In this document: piece after piece, positions 25,104 through 34,048 of the stretch
Numbering within the stretch: the first letter of the stretch is position 1
Layout: each line of letters opens with the position of its first letter
DNA from: SKUL01 sp964487545
Lineage (GTDB): Bacteria > Bacteroidota > Bacteroidia > Flavobacteriales_D > SKUL01
Reading direction: 5' to 3'
NCBI GenBank assembly: GCA_964487545.1
Contig: CAZARI010000023.1
Coordinates: 1 to 50,347, forward strand
DNA: 50,347 nucleotides
Position numbers and translations under genes: made by a program
Notes under the pieces: generated by a model
What the model was told of the DNA's origin: nothing
Databases searched by the model: none
Seen by the model: the letters and a program-made list of their open reading frames with translations, nothing else

Positions 25104-27680
25104 CTAAAACCGTACTACAAACTTAAGGTTGACCCTGCGGTTGGTGAGATAGTTTGGAATGGCATACGTAAGATTGGAGTCGTCTTTAATCCATTGATAA
25201 GACACAATATTATTGGTTCCCAGTAGGTTAAAAATCTCAAGGCTGATGTATGCAGCGTCGAGTTTACTGAAAAATCCGGTTTTGCTTCGATCTTCTTTTT
25301 TCTTGTGAATAATATCGTACGAAAAACCAATATCAACGCGCTTGTATGAAGTGGTTCGCAAGGTGTCTTGATAGCGATGAGGAGTGGGTGGACCGTAGGG
25401 TAGGCCAGTACTGAAAAGCAGGTTTACGTGCACTTTAAACTGTGGCCAGTTGGGCATTTCATCTTGAAAGAACAAGTTAAAATTCAGCCGTTGATCGGTG
25501 GGGCGCGGAATGAGTCCGGGAACGTATTGGACACTGTCAACTGCTGTCTGATCATAAGTATAGCCTGGCACGATTTTCTGCCCGTTGGCATTGTAGTACT
25601 GGTAGAATTCATCGCCTGCAATGTCCTCCTGCGTTTGCAGCAACGAAAGTGAAGCCCACGATTCGATGCCTTTTACAAATTCTCCGTTGAGCTTAAAATC
25701 GATTCCTGCGGCATATCCCGAAGCGCTGTTTTTGGCGTAGTAGCGCAGCCGCACATTGTCTACCTTGTAGGGAATGATGTCGGTGAGGTGCTTGTAATAA
25801 ACTTCGGTAATGAACTTAAACGGACGGTTCCAGAAGCGGAAGTTGAGGTCGGAGCCGAGCACAAAATGCACCGATTTTTGCGCGCGGATTTCGGGGTTTA
25901 GCGTGCCGTCAAAATCGCGCAACTCGCGGTAAAACGGTGGTTGATGATAAATTCCGGTGGCAAATTTAAACACGATATCGCGGTTCAGCACAGTAGAATC
26001 GTTGAGCACCTTTTGCCATTTGGGTTTGTATGAAATGTTTCCGCGTGGACTCACAACAAACTGATCGTTAAAGTCCCAATAATTGGCCCGAACACCAAAG
26101 TTGGCAGTTAATATGGCGTCGTTATCGAGTGTGTGCGACCAACTGTCCTGGATATAGAGGCTGAATCGGTTGCTTTGCATCTGTAGTTTTGACTTTAACA
26201 CATAGGGCAGCACAATTTGCCGGTCGGGTTGAAGGTGTGACGCAGTATATCCCACCGAATCGGGTGGATGGGGAACGGAGTAGCCCGCCGAATCGATCAT
26301 TTCCCATTCGTCGATTTTATCGAAAATTTGCTCGTGTTTGTAGTCGGCTCCCCATTGAAGATAATGCTGGCCTATTTCGTGAAATCCCTTCAGTGAAACA
26401 CTGGCAACATTGGCTTCGAGATCATTTCGGGCATGGCGCAAAAATCCTCCGAAACCTCGGCTGCGCGCCGCTTCGTTGAATTCGTTTTCACCAAAATCAC
26501 GTTCAATTTCTTCCAGGCGGTATTGTCCCAAAATATCGAAATGCTCGTTTTCTACCGTAGTAAATGCCGAACCGGTGAGTTTGAGTAGCGATTTTTTTGA
26601 AAGTTGGTAGTCAAATGCCAACGCACCAAAAGCCGTTTCGTGGCGCGTTTTTTCTTCGCCATCAAAGAATACGGTAAATCGCAGCGTTTCTCCCAGCGTA
26701 CCAATTTCTGTTTCGCGGTTTTGCGGAACGAAGTTGTAATTGTTGGTTCCATAACTACCCAACAGTCCGATCTGGAGTTTTTCAGAAACATCGTAGGTGA
26801 GATACGTTTGCACGTCGGCAAACCACGGACGGTATTCGCCTTGTGTATCGAGCGATCCGAGCAGGTATTGGTTAGACTGATAGCGCACGCCGGCGAGATA
26901 GGTGAACCGACGGTTTTCAGAGCTTCCTTCAAAATGCGCCGACCCGCCGAGCAAGCTCACCATGGCCGAACCTTTAAATTCTGTGGGTTTTTTGTAGCGG
27001 ATATCGAGCACCGATGAGAGTTTATCGCCATAGCGCGCTTCAAAACCTCCGGCAGAAAAGCTCACCGAGCCGATCAAGTCAACGTTCGGAAAACTCAGCC
27101 CTTCCTGTTGTCCTACCCGAACCAGAAATGGACGGTAAACTTCGATATCATTTACGTAAATCAAGTTTTCTTCATAGCTGCCTCCCCGCACCGAGTAGGC
27201 GCTACTGAGTTCGTTGCGCATCGATACCCCAACCGCTCCAGTCAGCAGGCCTTCGATACCCGGCTTGATCATTGGCAGCTCTTTGGCCGAACGAATTTCT
27301 ATGGTCTCCATCGGGCTGGTGCGAATGCGGTAATCTTCAACCACAAAATCCTGCATTTCGCGAATATGCATGGTTATTTTCAGTTGGATGACCTCACCCG
27401 GTAGGAGTCGTAATTTTTGCTGCTGCAGTTCAAAAGCCGCGTGAGAAATCACGATATCCAGGGTGTCGTATGCGGGAAGTCGCAGTTGAAATTGCCCCAG
27501 TGAATCACTGTAAACCCCTACGCTGTTTTTAACATTGTAGATATTGGCAAACTCTACCGGTGTGCCGTTCTGATCAACGACCTGTCCCCGAAGCGTACCC
27601 GTTTCTGGTTGTGCCAGTGCAGCGATTGATATCAACAGCAACAACCACAGGCAAACACACTTGCGCAACAATTTTCTCAC
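25104..27680 (-). CDS. TonB-dependent receptor with CarboxypepD_reg-like domain
   Basis: An 858-residue outer-membrane receptor. Order: signal peptide (about 1-23, ending LAQ), a CarboxypepD_reg-like beta-sandwich (TLRGQVVDQNGTPVEFANI, about 27-110), the plug domain with SAKELPMIKPGIEGLL, RNELSSAYSVRGGSYEENLI and FSAGGFEARYGDKLSSVLDI (about 125-240), then the 22-strand barrel to the aromatic C-terminus VNLKFVVRF. All parts look complete. It is not a SusC: no SusD gene follows, and the plug lacks the long SusC motif. Its ligand cannot be told from sequence. It lies 11 bases after the CarboxypepD_reg partner gene, forming an operon. Confidence 0.93.
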   Translation of the reverse strand: MRKLLRKCVCLWLLLLISIAALAQPETGTLRGQVVDQNGTPVEFANIYNVKNSVGVYSDSLGQFQLRLPAYDTLDIVISHAAFELQQQKLRLLPGEVIQLKITMHIREMQDFVVEDYRIRTSPMETIEIRSAKELPMIKPGIEGLLTGAVGVSMRNELSSAYSVRGGSYEENLIYVNDIEVYRPFLVRVGQQEGLSFPNVDLIGSVSFSAGGFEARYGDKLSSVLDIRYKKPTEFKGSAMVSLLGGSAHFEGSSENRRFTYLAGVRYQSNQYLLGSLDTQGEYRPWFADVQTYLTYDVSEKLQIGLLGSYGTNNYNFVPQNRETEIGTLGETLRFTVFFDGEEKTRHETAFGALAFDYQLSKKSLLKLTGSAFTTVENEHFDILGQYRLEEIERDFGENEFNEAARSRGFGGFLRHARNDLEANVASVSLKGFHEIGQHYLQWGADYKHEQIFDKIDEWEMIDSAGYSVPHPPDSVGYTASHLQPDRQIVLPYVLKSKLQMQSNRFSLYIQDSWSHTLDNDAILTANFGVRANYWDFNDQFVVSPRGNISYKPKWQKVLNDSTVLNRDIVFKFATGIYHQPPFYRELRDFDGTLNPEIRAQKSVHFVLGSDLNFRFWNRPFKFITEVYYKHLTDIIPYKVDNVRLRYYAKNSASGYAAGIDFKLNGEFVKGIESWASLSLLQTQEDIAGDEFYQYYNANGQKIVPGYTYDQTAVDSVQYVPGLIPRPTDQRLNFNLFFQDEMPNWPQFKVHVNLLFSTGLPYGPPTPHRYQDTLRTTSYKRVDIGFSYDIIHKKKEDRSKTGFFSKLDAAYISLEIFNLLGTNNIVSYQWIKDDSNLTYAIPNYLTNRRVNLKFVVRF

Positions 27681-27691
27681 CGGGCCGCCAG

Positions 27692-28348
27692 TTAGTCTGT
27701 ATATTCTTTTTTCTTGAAGGCTCCGTCACGCCATGCTTCCACGAACTTGGCCCACGCAATCGGGTTAAAGATATTCATTGGCGGAGCCTGTCCTGCGTAG
27801 TAAATGCGGTTCTGGTAGTTCTGCATCTGGTATTTGAAGTTTTCACTGCCGTCGGCGGGCATGGCTTCTTTTCGCTGAATCATTTCGGCTTGTGCCAGGT
27901 TGCGGGCTGCTCTTTCGGCATCGGTTTCTGGCAAGTCGAGCGCCAGAAAAGCTTCTCGAAACTGCTCTTTGGTGGGCCAAGGGTAGATCACCGTTTCGGC
28001 CAGTTCTACCGTGTCGCGATACATCATTTGTATCATCGAATACTTGTTTTCGGTCAGCGAGTCGGGCAATACAATGCCGTGACGTTTAAATCCAACAGCA
28101 GAAAAGGTGATGCTGTCGCCTTTGTGGGCAACAAATGAAAAGTAGCCGTTGATATCACTCATGGTTCCGCGATGCGAATCGGCAATAATGACGTTTACAA
28201 AAGGCACGGCTTCTAAGCTGTCGCCAGTGACGATTACGCCGGAAAATTGAATCAGGTCGTCGTCACTTTTCCCGCTCTGGCCATAAACGGTCAAGGCGGT
28301 CATCAACACTAGCGTTAAAAGGAATTTCGTAAATTGCACTGTCTTCAT
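27692..28348 (-). CDS. Exported CarboxypepD_reg-like domain protein
   Basis: A 218-residue exported protein. Signal peptide MKTVQFTKFLLTLVLMTALTVYGQ, then a transthyretin-like fold (about 34-120) with FSGVIVTGDSLEAVPFVNVI, HRGTMSDINGYFSFVAHKGD and ITFSAVGFKRHGIV. The C-terminal 90 residues are charged and helical (EAFLALDLPETDAERAARNL, YQMQNYQNRIYYAG) and end in KKKEYTD. This two-part architecture is common in Bacteroidota next to TonB receptors; its job is not known, and it may help the receptor or bind peptidoglycan-linked partners. It is the first gene of the operon. Confidence 0.8.
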   Translation of the reverse strand: MKTVQFTKFLLTLVLMTALTVYGQSGKSDDDLIQFSGVIVTGDSLEAVPFVNVIIADSHRGTMSDINGYFSFVAHKGDSITFSAVGFKRHGIVLPDSLTENKYSMIQMMYRDTVELAETVIYPWPTKEQFREAFLALDLPETDAERAARNLAQAEMIQRKEAMPADGSENFKYQMQNYQNRIYYAGQAPPMNIFNPIAWAKFVEAWRDGAFKKKEYTD

Positions 28349-28498
28349 TAAAATCGGTATGGGCCGCTAAATTAACCCAAATTATACAACTGGTTTAGCG
28401 CATTTGGCACTTCCTTTTGCGTAATTTCGGTTTAAGCAGATTATTATTAAACCATGTCGGCGGTTTCAATCCTGAACCTACAGAAAGATAAAGGAAAA

Positions 28499-28506
28499 TA
28501 ATTTTG
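28499..28506 (+). promoter_or_regulatory. Candidate -7 box of the ECF sigma gene
   Basis: TAATTTTG fits TAnnTTTG exactly; it is 96 bases upstream of the sigma ATG. The 254-base gap 28349-28602 holds no gene (the longest open frame starting at an ATG is 15 codons) and no strong hairpin. A TTG -33 partner is not evident, so an ECF-type promoter is also possible. Confidence 0.35.
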
Positions 28507-28602
28507 CCGTGAAGAATTAACGCACATTAACAGGAATAATTCCCAGGAGTAAGACAACTTTTAAAGTCAACAGCAGTCAGAGTGGAGGAGAAGCGAGATC
28601 AT

Positions 28603-29166
28603 ATGACAGAACTTGAGCTGGTAAAACAATGCCTCGACGGAGATGAATTGGCTCAAAAGAGATTGTATGATCAATTCTCGAAACAGATGATGGGTGTTTG
28701 TTATCGCTATGCCAAAAATCGTGACGACGCCTATGATTTGTTTCAGGACGGCTTCATTAAGGTCTTTGAGAAACTGCACATGTTCACTGGTAAAGGTCCG
28801 CTGGGAGCTTGGATTCGTCGAACGATCGTGAATAATATTCTCGATGAATTCCGCCGTCAAAAACGCGTAATGAATTACGAAGATTCATACCGGGCCGATT
28901 TTCATACCCACCACGACGGCTGGGATGACGGTTTTGAACTGGACGACGATGACCCGATTAGTCACGGCCGAATTCTGGAAATGGTTCAGTCGTTGCCACG
29001 GGGATATCGCACCGTTTTTAATTTGTATGCCATTGAAGAATACTCACACAAAGAAATTGGCGAAATGCTCGGCATTACCGAGAGTACGTCAAAAACGCAG
29101 TATCGCAAGGCAAAAGGACATTTAAAGAAAATGATTCAGGAAGAGAGAAAAACTTCAGAATACTAA
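28603..29166 (+). CDS. ECF-type RNA polymerase sigma factor
   Basis: A 187-residue sigma-70 family factor of the ECF group. Region 2 reads LVKQCLDGDELAQKRLYDQF, YRYAKNRDDAYDLFQDGFIKVF and AWIRRTIVNNILDEFRRQKR; region 4 reads MVQSLPRGYRTVFNLYAIEEYSHKEIG and LGITESTSKTQYRKAKGHLKK (helix-turn-helix). The long acidic linker (DGWDDGFELDDDDP) between them is unusual but common in Bacteroidota. I choose ATG 28603; a GTG at 28582 would add seven residues before region 2 and lies in a purine-rich stretch that may be the ribosome-loading region. The membrane partner gene starts 2 bases after its stop, so the pair is coupled. Confidence 0.95.
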   Translation: MTELELVKQCLDGDELAQKRLYDQFSKQMMGVCYRYAKNRDDAYDLFQDGFIKVFEKLHMFTGKGPLGAWIRRTIVNNILDEFRRQKRVMNYEDSYRADFHTHHDGWDDGFELDDDDPISHGRILEMVQSLPRGYRTVFNLYAIEEYSHKEIGEMLGITESTSKTQYRKAKGHLKKMIQEERKTSEY

Positions 29167-29168
29167 CT

Positions 29169-30401
29169 GTGAGACAAGAAAACATAGATCATTTCGTAAA
29201 AAATTCGCTCGAGAATATTTCGCCCGAGGTCCCTGAGCACCTTTGGACGAACATCAAAGCGAATATTCCGCAGCCACAAGTTCATCAACCGGGTGGTGAA
29301 ACGGCACAAAGTGGTGCCGGTGCTACTGGTGCCGGTGGTTTTACCGCACTAAATCTCGGAATCGCAGCAGTGGTTCTGGTAGGTGGAGCAGCACTTATCT
29401 GGCAGTTATCTACATCGGGTCCCGACCAACAGGCAGTGATACAGCAGCCGGTAGAACAAATAATGCAAGAGAACCAAATCCCACCTTCTGAAGGGCATAC
29501 CGCAATAAACAATGCACCCGAGAGTCAGACACCGGCTCCAATCGCTGACCAAAGCACTACTGAAGAAACCCAATCAAATCAAAAACAGCCAACAACTACA
29601 GAACAGCATTCTGCGGATGTGTCTGCTACTCAGCAAATGGAATTGTCCGAAGAAACGGGTTTGGGCGCCGATCATTCAAAACAACGTGCTTCAGTCAGCA
29701 ATCATGAAGATACCGAAGGTGGGCAAGACAATGACACTGCTTTTGACAGCAATTCTGGCCAGCCAGTGGTTGATGATGGCGACGATGAAACTACCGTCGA
29801 TAAGCCCATCGATGATTCCGCGCTAACTCCAGGTAATGAACAGGAGAATGCCAGTCCAGAAATTACCCCCGAGCCGGCTCCATTTATTGTGGTGGAAGCG
29901 GGTATCCTGGCCGATCAGGTTTCGGGTGAAGCGCCCCTGAGGGTTCAGTTCTCCAACCTTTCACAAGCAAAATATTTTGAATGGGATTTTGGCAATGGCC
30001 GAAGAAGCTTTGAAGCCGCGCCTCATGGCACCTTCGATAAACCGGGTGTTTATACCGTTCAGCTCACTGTTACCGATTTTGAGGGTAACCAACTGCGCGA
30101 CCAGATGGAAATCAGCGTGTACGAGCCTTCTACTTTCTTCGTTCCCAATGCCTTTTCGCCAAATGGGGATGGAGCGAACGACTTCTTCTTAGTGGAGGGA
30201 GTTAATATCACCGATGTCCGATTTGCAATCTACCGCTTGGACGGCTCGTTGGTGTACGAAGGTTTTGGATTGGAAGCGAAGTGGGACGGTACAGATCCCC
30301 AAGATCCGCTCGGTGATAAATATCACGTTGTGGCCACGGCAACCAAAGCCAGCGGTGATCCGATCCAGAAAAGAGTGGTGCTGACTATTTTGCGCGATTA
30401 A
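29169..30401 (+). CDS. Anti-sigma-like membrane protein with PKD and T9SS type B sorting domain
   Basis: A 410-residue single-pass protein, GTG start 2 bases after the sigma stop. N-terminal cytoplasmic part of about 58 residues includes HFVKNSLENISPEVPEHLWTN, the short form seen in partners of Bacteroidota ECF sigmas. Then one membrane helix (about 62-80, LNLGIAAVVLVGGAALIWQL), a 160-residue acidic Gln/Ser/Thr linker, a PKD domain (240-318; FEWDFGNGRRSFEA, FDKPGVYTVQLTVTDFEGN) and a gliding-motility C-terminal domain (322-410; FVPNAFSPNGDGANDFFLVE, KWDGTDP). That last domain is the type B signal for T9SS export. There is no signal peptide, so a sorting signal on a protein fixed in the inner membrane is odd. 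It likely controls the sigma factor (inference). Confidence 0.85.
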   Translation: MRQENIDHFVKNSLENISPEVPEHLWTNIKANIPQPQVHQPGGETAQSGAGATGAGGFTALNLGIAAVVLVGGAALIWQLSTSGPDQQAVIQQPVEQIMQENQIPPSEGHTAINNAPESQTPAPIADQSTTEETQSNQKQPTTTEQHSADVSATQQMELSEETGLGADHSKQRASVSNHEDTEGGQDNDTAFDSNSGQPVVDDGDDETTVDKPIDDSALTPGNEQENASPEITPEPAPFIVVEAGILADQVSGEAPLRVQFSNLSQAKYFEWDFGNGRRSFEAAPHGTFDKPGVYTVQLTVTDFEGNQLRDQMEISVYEPSTFFVPNAFSPNGDGANDFFLVEGVNITDVRFAIYRLDGSLVYEGFGLEAKWDGTDPQDPLGDKYHVVATATKASGDPIQKRVVLTILRD

Positions 30402-30419
30402 AAATCCGGGAATTACTTT

Positions 30420-31451
30420 TTACCTGTATCGTAGATACAATTCAGGTAACGAAAGGTAGGCGTCGGTGCCTTCTTCCACACCTTGGGCTTTGAGATAAGC
30501 ATCATTTATCGTGTTGCTCAACTCGGGAATCCATTCGCGGTATTTACGACGCTCTTCACGCAGCATTTCCAGATCTTGTATCACCGCTTGCGAAAGGTAT
30601 TCACGAAGTTGTGTACCCTCTTCGATTTGTTTTCGCCGAAACGTGTATGAAAGATATTCCCACATGGCGAGTTTTCCGGCGTATTGCACCAACAAATCCT
30701 GATGCGAAATGCACGCCAGATAAGCCACCAGGTTGGCTTCACCTTCGTCGGTTACACCAAAGCTGTGGGCAAATTCGTGCGCTATTACAAATAATTGATC
30801 GGGAATGGGGTGTGCCTTTTCGAGCAGCGCTTCACCGGTAAATGGAAAGTAAATCCCGCTGATGCCAAACTTACGCAACGCACCCGCAGGCTGAAGAAGT
30901 CGCACCCTGCAGTCCGAATTCAAGTTCATTCCAAACGAATTTAATACTTCAATGACGCTTTGGCGGATAGACGTTTCATACTCGCTTTCCCGCCCTTCGG
31001 CATCGGTCATATTTTCAGGGCGCACCAAGTTGAGGCTGTTCACAAGCTCAGCACCAAAATGCAGTAATTGCGGTTCGGAGATGGTTGTAGTTGGCGGTTT
31101 TTTCCGGTCGATTAAATCGGGCCGGGCATAGTTGAACCCCCACAAAAAGTAGAACGCAGCGATCATCCAGCCGCTAAAATTCAGATAATAGCGCAAATGT
31201 TGCCGCCAGTTTTTTGCGTTGAAGAACGGTCGCAGAATGACATAGCCAAGCAGAACCGGGAAAAGGTAAACTACGGGAAACGGAATATTTCCCAGCGTGA
31301 AGTCAAAGGTGTGCCGAATCACCGGAAACAACCACTTACCATAGACCACTTCGGCGAGTGCTGGCCAGGTACGCAGTAGCAAAAAAATCACCACCGCAAC
31401 CACACCACTACACAGACCAAAATAAGAGCGCGCAATGGATTTTATTTTCAT
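30420..31451 (-). CDS. DUF3810 membrane protein with zinc-peptidase motif
   Basis: A 343-residue protein with three N-terminal helices (about 10-30, 55-75, 90-110) and a soluble domain. The motif VIAHEFAHSFGVTDEGEANLVAY carries HExxH plus a downstream Glu in EGEAN, the gluzincin zinc ligands, and 'GISGIYFPFTGEALLE' precedes it. This is the DUF3810 pattern, restricted to Bacteroidota. Predicted inner-membrane metallopeptidase with its active site probably on the periplasmic side; the substrate is unknown. ATG at 31451. The gene follows the S9A peptidase by 12 bases on the same strand, so both peptidases may be co-transcribed. Confidence 0.85.
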   Translation of the reverse strand: MKIKSIARSYFGLCSGVVAVVIFLLLRTWPALAEVVYGKWLFPVIRHTFDFTLGNIPFPVVYLFPVLLGYVILRPFFNAKNWRQHLRYYLNFSGWMIAAFYFLWGFNYARPDLIDRKKPPTTTISEPQLLHFGAELVNSLNLVRPENMTDAEGRESEYETSIRQSVIEVLNSFGMNLNSDCRVRLLQPAGALRKFGISGIYFPFTGEALLEKAHPIPDQLFVIAHEFAHSFGVTDEGEANLVAYLACISHQDLLVQYAGKLAMWEYLSYTFRRKQIEEGTQLREYLSQAVIQDLEMLREERRKYREWIPELSNTINDAYLKAQGVEEGTDAYLSLPELYLRYR

Positions 31452-31463
31452 TGCGCGCCTTGC

Positions 31464-33626
31464 TTATTGCTTTAGGGTTTGTGCCTCGGTGGTTAGTTCG
31501 GTGTAGCCCATGTTGTAAAACATAAAGGCCCACAGATCTGATTGCTCTTCGATGACCTTTGCGGTGGGTTTACCCGCACCGTGTCCGGCATCGGTTTCAA
31601 TACGAATCAGCACAGGATTTGCTCCGCGGTGTTTTTCTTGCAAGGTGGCTGCAAACTTGAATGAATGTGCCGGTACCACGCGGTCGTCGTGATCTGCGGT
31701 GGTAACAATCGTGGCGGGATAAGCTGTTCCGGCCTTTAGGTTATGAATCGGTGAGTATGCGCTCAGATAGTTAAATTCAGTTTCTGAGCTGTCGGCGCAA
31801 CCGTATTCGGGAATCCAGCCTTTGCCCACCGTAAAGTTGTGATATCTCAACATATCCATTACGCCCACTTGCGGAATGGCTACTTTAAACAATTCAGGGC
31901 GCTGCGTCATAACAGCACCTACCAGCAGGCCTCCGTTTGAACCTCCTTTAATGGCCAGCTTTTCGGATGAGGTGTATCCTTCTTTGATCAGGTATTCGGC
32001 CGCAGCGATAAAGTCGTCAAAAACATTTTGTTTTTTCTCTTTCATTCCGGCACGGTGCCATTCTTCGCCATACTCGCCACCACCACGAAGGTTAGGCATG
32101 GCATATACGCCGTTGTTTTCGAGCAGAATGAGATTTGAGGTGCTGAAAAATGGCGTTAGACTGATATTGAATCCTCCATAAGCGTAAAGCATGGTTGGAT
32201 TGCTGCCGTCCATTTTGAGCCCTTTTTTGTGCACGATAAACATAGATACTGGCGTGCCGTCTTTGCTTTCATACCAAACCTGCTTGCTTTCAAAATTTTC
32301 GGGATTGAAATTCAGTTCGGTTTCGTGAAACAGTTCGGATTTTCCGGTGTTAACGTCAAACTCAAAAATAGTGGGAGGGTAGGTAAACGAGGTAAACGTA
32401 TAGAACAAGGTGGTTTCGTCTTTTTTGCCATACAATCCACCAGCACTTCCGGGCGCGGGCAGCTCAATTTTCTTGCGGTTCGATCCGTCGTAGTCCATTT
32501 GATAGATTTGGGTCGTGGCATTTTCGAGGTAGTGGGCAAACATTTTACCGCCTCCTGTAGTGACGTTTTCGAGCAGTGATTCCGCTTCAGGAATAACGGT
32601 TTCCCAGTTCTCTTTTTGAGGATTGGCCGGATCAATGGCCACGAGCCGGTAGTTGGATGCGTCGATATCGGTTTTAACCAGCAGCCTTCCATTCACGTGG
32701 TAGATGACATCGTTTTTGTTGGCAAATCCAGTGAAAAGCGGCGTGAGTGGACCGTCGTTTTCCAAGTCTTTGATATGGGTTTCATAACCGTCCGTTCCTT
32801 CGGCAACATACATGTGCAGGTATTTTCCATCTTCGGTAATACTGCAGTAATGGTACAGGTTTGGGTTTTTCTCGTTTCGGTAAAACAATGGGTCTTCCGA
32901 CTGGTCGGTGCCGAGCTTGTGGTAGTAGATGGAGTGGTCTTTATTATCGGCCGAGAGTTCAGCACCGGCTTCTGGTTTGGGATATCGGCTGTAAAAGAAG
33001 CCATCGTTGTGCCACGAAGCACCCGAAAATTTCACCCATTCCAAGCGGTCGGGCAATTCGGTGTTGGTGGCAATTTCGCGCACCTTGATAGTGGTCCAGT
33101 CCGAACCGGCCACAGATTGTGCAATGGCGATGTATTGATTGTCTTTTGATGCACCGAGTAGCGAAATGGAGGTGGTTCCATCGGCAGAGAGCTCGTTGGG
33201 GTCAATAAAAACTTCCGGCTCGCCGTCGAGTCCTTTCTGGTAGTAGATCACCGACTGGTTTTGCAGTCCTGAGTTTTTGTAGTAGAAATAGTAATCACCG
33301 ACCTGACGAGGTGAGCTTAACTTCGGATAGTTAAACAATTCGGTATAGCGTGCTTCGATTTCTTCGCGGTAAGGTATCTGCGCTAAAAAGGAGTTCGTTA
33401 CTTCGTTTTGATCCTTCACCCATTGACCGGTTTCCTCTGAATTATCGTCTTCGAGCCAGCGGTATGGGTCGGCTACTTCAACTCCAAAATAATTGTCTAC
33501 AGTATCTACCTTGTTGGTGATTGGGTATTTAAGCATGGATGCAGGATTTTCTGTTTTTTCTTCCTGAGGCTGATTGCAGCCAACCAGAGAAGCAGCAACC
33601 GCGAGCATTAGAATTTTTGAATGCAT
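31464..33626 (-). CDS. Prolyl oligopeptidase (S9A) lipoprotein
   Basis: A 720-residue serine peptidase. ATG 33626 gives the lipoprotein signal MHSKILMLAVAASLVGCNQP; a TTG eight codons upstream is rejected. The N-terminal propeller begins YPITNKVDTVDNYFGVEVAD and PYRWLEDDNSEET, the family's hallmark. The alpha/beta-hydrolase part has nucleophile Ser in GGSNGGLLVGA, YAYGGFNISL, Asp in ADHDDRVVPAHSF and His in DAGHGAGKP. All three catalytic residues are in place. Post-proline peptidase cleaving short peptides, probably at the outer membrane or periplasm. It heads a two-gene run with the DUF3810 protein. Confidence 0.95.
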   Translation of the reverse strand: MHSKILMLAVAASLVGCNQPQEEKTENPASMLKYPITNKVDTVDNYFGVEVADPYRWLEDDNSEETGQWVKDQNEVTNSFLAQIPYREEIEARYTELFNYPKLSSPRQVGDYYFYYKNSGLQNQSVIYYQKGLDGEPEVFIDPNELSADGTTSISLLGASKDNQYIAIAQSVAGSDWTTIKVREIATNTELPDRLEWVKFSGASWHNDGFFYSRYPKPEAGAELSADNKDHSIYYHKLGTDQSEDPLFYRNEKNPNLYHYCSITEDGKYLHMYVAEGTDGYETHIKDLENDGPLTPLFTGFANKNDVIYHVNGRLLVKTDIDASNYRLVAIDPANPQKENWETVIPEAESLLENVTTGGGKMFAHYLENATTQIYQMDYDGSNRKKIELPAPGSAGGLYGKKDETTLFYTFTSFTYPPTIFEFDVNTGKSELFHETELNFNPENFESKQVWYESKDGTPVSMFIVHKKGLKMDGSNPTMLYAYGGFNISLTPFFSTSNLILLENNGVYAMPNLRGGGEYGEEWHRAGMKEKKQNVFDDFIAAAEYLIKEGYTSSEKLAIKGGSNGGLLVGAVMTQRPELFKVAIPQVGVMDMLRYHNFTVGKGWIPEYGCADSSETEFNYLSAYSPIHNLKAGTAYPATIVTTADHDDRVVPAHSFKFAATLQEKHRGANPVLIRIETDAGHGAGKPTAKVIEEQSDLWAFMFYNMGYTELTTEAQTLKQ

Positions 33627-33719
33627 AAGTTTCGATTTGGTGATGCCCAAAAATAAGACAACCCGGCAGATTTCTACCAGAATTATGATGAAAGAAAAGG
33701 ATGACCTGAATAAACGGCG

Positions 33720-33875
33720 TTAGCTGCAGTTGTATCCCAATGCCTCTTGAGTGGTTCTGTAGAAATCACGTTCGGCGGCATCTGCACCACAAAACTCATC
33801 CATGTCACCATTGGGGTGGTTGCATTCTACACACGCTTTGCACGAACTAAGGCTGGCGGCAGTTGTAAATAAAAA
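33720..33875 (-). pseudogene. Broken Cys-rich small lipoprotein
   Basis: After an in-frame TGA at 33878-33876 (minus strand) the frame reads FLFTTAASLSSCKACVECNH and continues to GYNCS and a TAA at 33722-33720. The first 12 residues look like the end of a lipoprotein signal with lipobox LSSC, but no ATG, GTG or TTG lies in frame between the TGA and that Cys. The mature part shares the CKxCxxC pattern with the intact lipoprotein at 34049-34234. Removing one T from the T5 run at 33871-33875 would join a TTG to this frame, so a one-base indel (or a sequencing error) is likely. An exact -7 box (TATTTTTG, 33897-33890) is just upstream. The remaining part of the gap to 34000 shows nothing else. Confidence 0.5.
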
Positions 33876-33997
33876 TCAAAAATTCTGGTGCAAAAATAGG
33901 CGTTTTATTGGTTACTCCTTTTGCTTTTGGGGCACATTCAGGTGGTTGTAATGTTCATAGAAAGGTGTTTGATATAAATACAAAACTGAAATTCAGG

Positions 33998-34026
33998 ACA
34001 AAAAAAAGAGGGCAGAAGCCCTCTTT
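33998..34026 (-). terminator. Rho-independent terminator of the 61-residue lipoprotein gene
   Basis: Stem AGAGGGC/GCCCTCT (34007-34013 with 34018-34024), AGAA loop, with two further A-T pairs at the base. On the minus strand it is followed by a run of Ts (34007-34000). It lies 22 bases past the stop of the gene at 34049. Confidence 0.88.
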
Positions 34027-34048
34027 AAAAGTAAGTTTGGAAATGGAA

